Shown in pieces: positions 4,887 through 7,098 of a DNA stretch of 7,098 nt. The notes below the pieces were generated by a model that was given only the letters and a program-made list of their open reading frames with translations, did not search any database and was not told the DNA's origin. Within the stretch, counting starts at the first letter, position 1; the number at the start of each line of letters is the position of its first letter. Source of the DNA: Chloroflexota bacterium (lineage in GTDB: Bacteria; Chloroflexota; Chloroflexia; Thermomicrobiales; UBA6265); contig JAFAEX010000146.1 in assembly GCA_023423795.1 (NCBI GenBank), positions 1-7,098 of the forward strand, read 5' to 3'. Position numbers and translations under genes: made by a program.

Positions 4887-7052
4887 ATGCCCACGCCCAC
4901 GACCGCGGCCGCCCACCGTTCGCGCCCGCGATCGCTGCCGCTGCCGTTCCTGTTGGCCGCGCTGCTGCTGGTGCTGCCGCTCTTCGGCGCCATCGCCGCG
5001 AGCGCCCGGCAATCCGACGCCCCGGCGGCTTCGCCCGCGACCGGGCACGCCTCGGTCGTCGCCCACGGGCTGGCAATCCTGCCTCCGGGCGATCTCGCCT
5101 GGCGCGTTACCTACCGCTCGTCCGGCGACGAAGCGGCCGACGTCGGGACGGCGGGGCCGGGTTTCGTCGCGTCGGAACAGGGCGCCGTCCTCGCCGCCGT
5201 CGGTCCCGACCGCTGGTCGCTGCTCCTCCCCGGCGAAGCCGCGTTCATCGACGCCGGCGAACGCGACGTCCGCGGCGCCACCGACGACGATCCCGCCGCC
5301 TGGTTCGACATCGAACTCGTGCCGGCCGGCCGCGCCGACGCCGAAACCGGCGACGGCGGCATCCTGCTTTACGCCGGCTCCGCCTTCGCCGCCCCGTCCG
5401 ACGACGATTCCCGGGACCTCGGCCTCGTGCGCGATGTCCTCCAACCGGACGAATCCACAACCATCGCCGTGCAGGCCGCGCCGACCCTCGTGCTCGCTAC
5501 CCAGGGCTCCCTGCGGGTCGCGTCCGACGACGGCTCCTCGGCGGAACTCGCCATCGGGCAGGCCGGCGCGTTCCTCGGCAACGTGACCGTCACCGGCGCC
5601 GGCGAGGGGTCCGCCTCGTTCCTCGCCGCCGTCATCGGCGGCCCGGTTTCGCTGCCGGATGGCGGCGCGGCGGCCACGCCGCAGGCGGCCGGCGGCGCCG
5701 GCGGTCCCGGCGAGATCCAGGTTTCCGTGTACGGCTGCCCGCCCAACACCCGGCCGCGCCGCGCCACCCCGGATACCTGCCGCATCGAACCCGGCGCCGC
5801 CACCCTGACGCTCGTCGCGCTCGACGGCGACACTCCGCGCGACCTGGGCGCGCCCGAGGTCCGCGAAGGGCTGCCGTCCTGGGATGGGCTGCCGATCGGT
5901 TCGTACGCGATCCGCCCGACCGGCTTCGGCGCCGGCTACGATCGGCTTTTCGTGCCCGGCCTCGAAACCGTCTCCGGCGACGGATCGAACGGCATCGCGG
6001 CTGACGATGACGGCGGCTACCGGATCGACCTGACCGACGATGCGCCGGCGGCCCGTCTCGAAGCCTATGCTCTTGGCAGCGGTGGGGCGTTGCCCAGCGA
6101 AGGCGCGATCCGCATCGCCGATCCGGCCGATTCCACCCCGGCCGCCGGCGGAACGTCCGACGCCGAACGCACCCCGCGCGCCGGCCGCTCCCGGCAGGCG
6201 GAGGCCGCCGGCACCGCGACCCCGGTTACGACCGACGCCGTTGCCCGGCCGCGCCGCGGTTCCATCGCCGTGCGCGTCCTCACCTGCCCCGATCCGTACG
6301 CGTCCTTCGACGCCGCCCGCTGCGCCGCCGCCGCCGAGCCCTACCAGGTCACGATCACCGGCGAAAACGGCGATCCGCTGACCCTCGACGACGCCCGCGC
6401 CGATGGGTCCGGCGGCTGGGTCTGGGAAGACCTGCCATTCGACGACTACGTGCTCCAGCAGCCGATCCTCGCGCCGGGCGCCGCGACCTACTACCTGCCG
6501 GCCGGCGAACTGCTGCCGGACGGCACCGGCTACGTGCTCCGCATCGACGCCGATTCGCCGCGCCTCGACGTCGATCTCTTCGGCCTCGCGTCCGACGCCG
6601 CCCCGCCCGCGCCAACCCCGGTCCCGCCCGCTCCCGACGCCGCGCCGCCCGCGGGCGAGCCCGCCGACCCGGCTCCCGCCGCCGGCATCGACACCGACGG
6701 CGACGGCCTGACCGACGATTACGAGATCAATGTCTCCGGCACCGATCCCAACGTCTGGGACACCGACGGCGACGGCATCGGCGATGGCGATGCCGTCCTC
6801 GGCACCGCCGTGCCTTCCGGCGACCCCGCCGCGCCGCCGGCCGAACCGCCCGCGCCCGAAGAACCAGCCGCTCCCGCTCCCGCTCCTGGCGGCGATGTCG
6901 ATACCGACGGCGATGGCCTGACGGACGCGCAGGAAGCGGAGTACGGTACCTCGCCCGAAGTCGCCGACTCCGACGGCGACGGCTGGTCCGACGGGGCCGA
7001 GGTACGTGCCGGAACGTCCCCCCGCGACTCCGGGGACGTTCCGCAGTCGTAA
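4887..7052 (+). CDS. Secreted multidomain protein: two cupin-like lobes, tandem Cys-containing beta domains, TSP type-3 calcium loops
   Basis: This is a 721-residue protein with GGGAGGA (4876-4882) before its ATG. Residues 1-40 are a basic then Leu-rich signal peptide with an ASA cleavage site at 38-40. Residues ~54-252 form two beta-rich lobes with a cupin rhythm (LPPGD... then LLLPGEAAFID; LQPDES... then IGQAGAFLG) but no His metal ligands. Residues 275-397 and 458-568 are two copies of one beta domain: G-x-I-x-V-x-V-x-x-CP at the start, a second Cys 12-14 residues later, W-x-x-LP-x-x-x-Y in the middle, and a GY...ID ending. Pro/Ala-rich linkers (570-599, 642-669) precede two pairs of DxDxDGxxD loops. 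There is no LPxTG or C-terminal membrane helix, so how it stays at the surface, if it does, is unclear. The likely role is structural or adhesive; I do not recognise it as a named protein. Confidence 0.85.
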   Translation: MPTPTTAAAHRSRPRSLPLPFLLAALLLVLPLFGAIAASARQSDAPAASPATGHASVVAHGLAILPPGDLAWRVTYRSSGDEAADVGTAGPGFVASEQGAVLAAVGPDRWSLLLPGEAAFIDAGERDVRGATDDDPAAWFDIELVPAGRADAETGDGGILLYAGSAFAAPSDDDSRDLGLVRDVLQPDESTTIAVQAAPTLVLATQGSLRVASDDGSSAELAIGQAGAFLGNVTVTGAGEGSASFLAAVIGGPVSLPDGGAAATPQAAGGAGGPGEIQVSVYGCPPNTRPRRATPDTCRIEPGAATLTLVALDGDTPRDLGAPEVREGLPSWDGLPIGSYAIRPTGFGAGYDRLFVPGLETVSGDGSNGIAADDDGGYRIDLTDDAPAARLEAYALGSGGALPSEGAIRIADPADSTPAAGGTSDAERTPRAGRSRQAEAAGTATPVTTDAVARPRRGSIAVRVLTCPDPYASFDAARCAAAAEPYQVTITGENGDPLTLDDARADGSGGWVWEDLPFDDYVLQQPILAPGAATYYLPAGELLPDGTGYVLRIDADSPRLDVDLFGLASDAAPPAPTPVPPAPDAAPPAGEPADPAPAAGIDTDGDGLTDDYEINVSGTDPNVWDTDGDGIGDGDAVLGTAVPSGDPAAPPAEPPAPEEPAAPAPAPGGDVDTDGDGLTDAQEAEYGTSPEVADSDGDGWSDGAEVRAGTSPRDSGDVPQS
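5709..6590 (+). repeat. Tandem divergent Cys-containing beta domain (two copies within the 721-residue protein)
   Basis: Copy 1 covers residues 275-397 (5709-6077) and copy 2 residues 458-568 (6258-6590). Aligned landmarks are GEIQVSVYGCP / GSIAVRVLTCP, a second Cys (298 / 479), an EP shortly after, WDGLPIGSY / WEDLPFDDY, FVPG / YLPAG, and GYRIDL / GYVLRID. The copies are separated by a Thr/Ala/Arg-rich linker of about 60 residues. The pattern resembles CnaB or prealbumin-like Greek-key folds, with a predicted disulfide in each copy. Confidence 0.65.
6690..7019 (+). repeat. Four thrombospondin type-3-like calcium loops in two pairs
   Basis: The Asp-rich loops begin at residues 602 (DTDGDGLTDDYE), 625 (DTDGDGIGDGDA), 672 (DTDGDGLTDAQE) and 694 (DSDGDGWSDGAE). 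Within a pair, the loops are 22-23 residues apart, and GTDP or GTSP turns follow the Glu. The two pairs are separated by a Pro/Ala-rich linker, so the linker plus pair looks like one duplicated cassette. Calcium binding is the known role of such loops. The second loop lacks the final Glu (Ala636). Confidence 0.85.
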
Positions 7053-7061
7053 TCACTCCCG

Positions 7062-7098
7062 CCCGGCCGTTGCCGTGGGGTCCCCGGCACCGGCCGGG
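7062..7098 (+). terminator. Probable terminator of the 721-residue gene, cut by the window edge
   Basis: CCCGGCCG (7062-7069) pairs exactly with CGGCCGGG (7091-7098), and inside it TGCCG (7071-7075) pairs with CGGCA (7085-7089) across one T/C mismatch. It begins nine nt after the stop codon. Any T-tract would lie just beyond the window, so the call rests on stem and position. Confidence 0.6.

Noticed and set aside
3546..5444. 632-codon minus-strand frame opposite the PQQ dehydrogenase and the 721-residue gene
   Set aside because: It covers two strongly supported + strand genes, and its product is a low-complexity Gly/Arg/Val-rich sequence. This is typical of stop-poor antisense frames in GC-rich DNA.
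4364..6004. 546-codon + strand frame overlapping the dehydrogenase end and the 721-residue gene
   Set aside because: The product is almost entirely Arg/Pro/Ala from an out-of-frame GC-rich reading, with no domain and no ribosome site.
6690..7019. Asp-rich loops read as a dockerin or as EF-hand pairs
   Set aside because: Loop spacing of 22-23 residues, the GTDP/GTSP turns and the absence of intervening EF-hand or dockerin helices fit thrombospondin type-3 repeats better.
2707..7070. Shared 10-mer GCCCGGCCGT at 2707 and 7061 as a dispersed repeat
   Set aside because: Both copies are arms of GC hairpins, and the sequence is short and low in complexity for this base composition. Chance is the simplest explanation.
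1..7098. Mobile elements, CRISPR arrays, phage or attachment sites at the two tRNA genes
   Set aside because: No transposase, integrase, direct repeat of tRNA 3' ends or spaced repeat array is visible. Both tRNAs are intact and followed by their own terminators.

Overview
This is a very GC-rich bacterial chromosomal window whose codons almost always end in G or C. It holds four complete protein genes on the + strand, one truncated membrane-protein gene on the - strand, and two tRNA genes. Strong GGAGG-type ribosome sites, exported proteins with Sec-like leaders, and a large Thr/Pro/Ala-rich secreted protein with thrombospondin-type-3 calcium loops suggest a Chloroflexota (Thermomicrobia-like) organism. 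A high-GC actinobacterium cannot be excluded from sequence alone. I see no mobile element, CRISPR array or clear sign of recent transfer.

Layout. 1-778 (-): the N-terminal 259 residues of a polytopic membrane protein that runs off the left edge and appears to be built from two similar four-helix halves. 779-1098: a divergent intergenic region with an AT-rich TATAAT island, a perfect 7-bp dyad and a 10-bp direct repeat. 1099-2115 (+): an unrecognised soluble protein, possibly an alpha-solenoid. 2319-2394 (+): tRNA-Arg with anticodon GCG. 2568-2653 (+): tRNA-Ser with anticodon CGA. Each tRNA has its own -10 element and its own hairpin plus T-rich terminator. 2740-3378 (+): a KDPG/KHG-type class I aldolase. 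3483-4712 (+): a secreted PQQ-dependent sugar dehydrogenase of the glucose/sorbosone dehydrogenase family. 4887-7052 (+): a 721-residue secreted multidomain protein. The window ends inside what looks like that gene's terminator.

The aldolase and the PQQ enzyme could serve one theme: sugar oxidation outside the membrane feeding aldonates into an Entner-Doudoroff-type route. This rests on adjacency and family knowledge only.

The most unusual items are: the G34 tRNA-Arg, where most bacteria use an A34/inosine tRNA; the PQQ enzyme's Glu where its family has a catalytic-site Asp; the tandem cysteine-containing beta domain in the 721-residue protein, which matches no family I can name; and the lack of room for a promoter between the tRNA-Ser terminator and the aldolase start.
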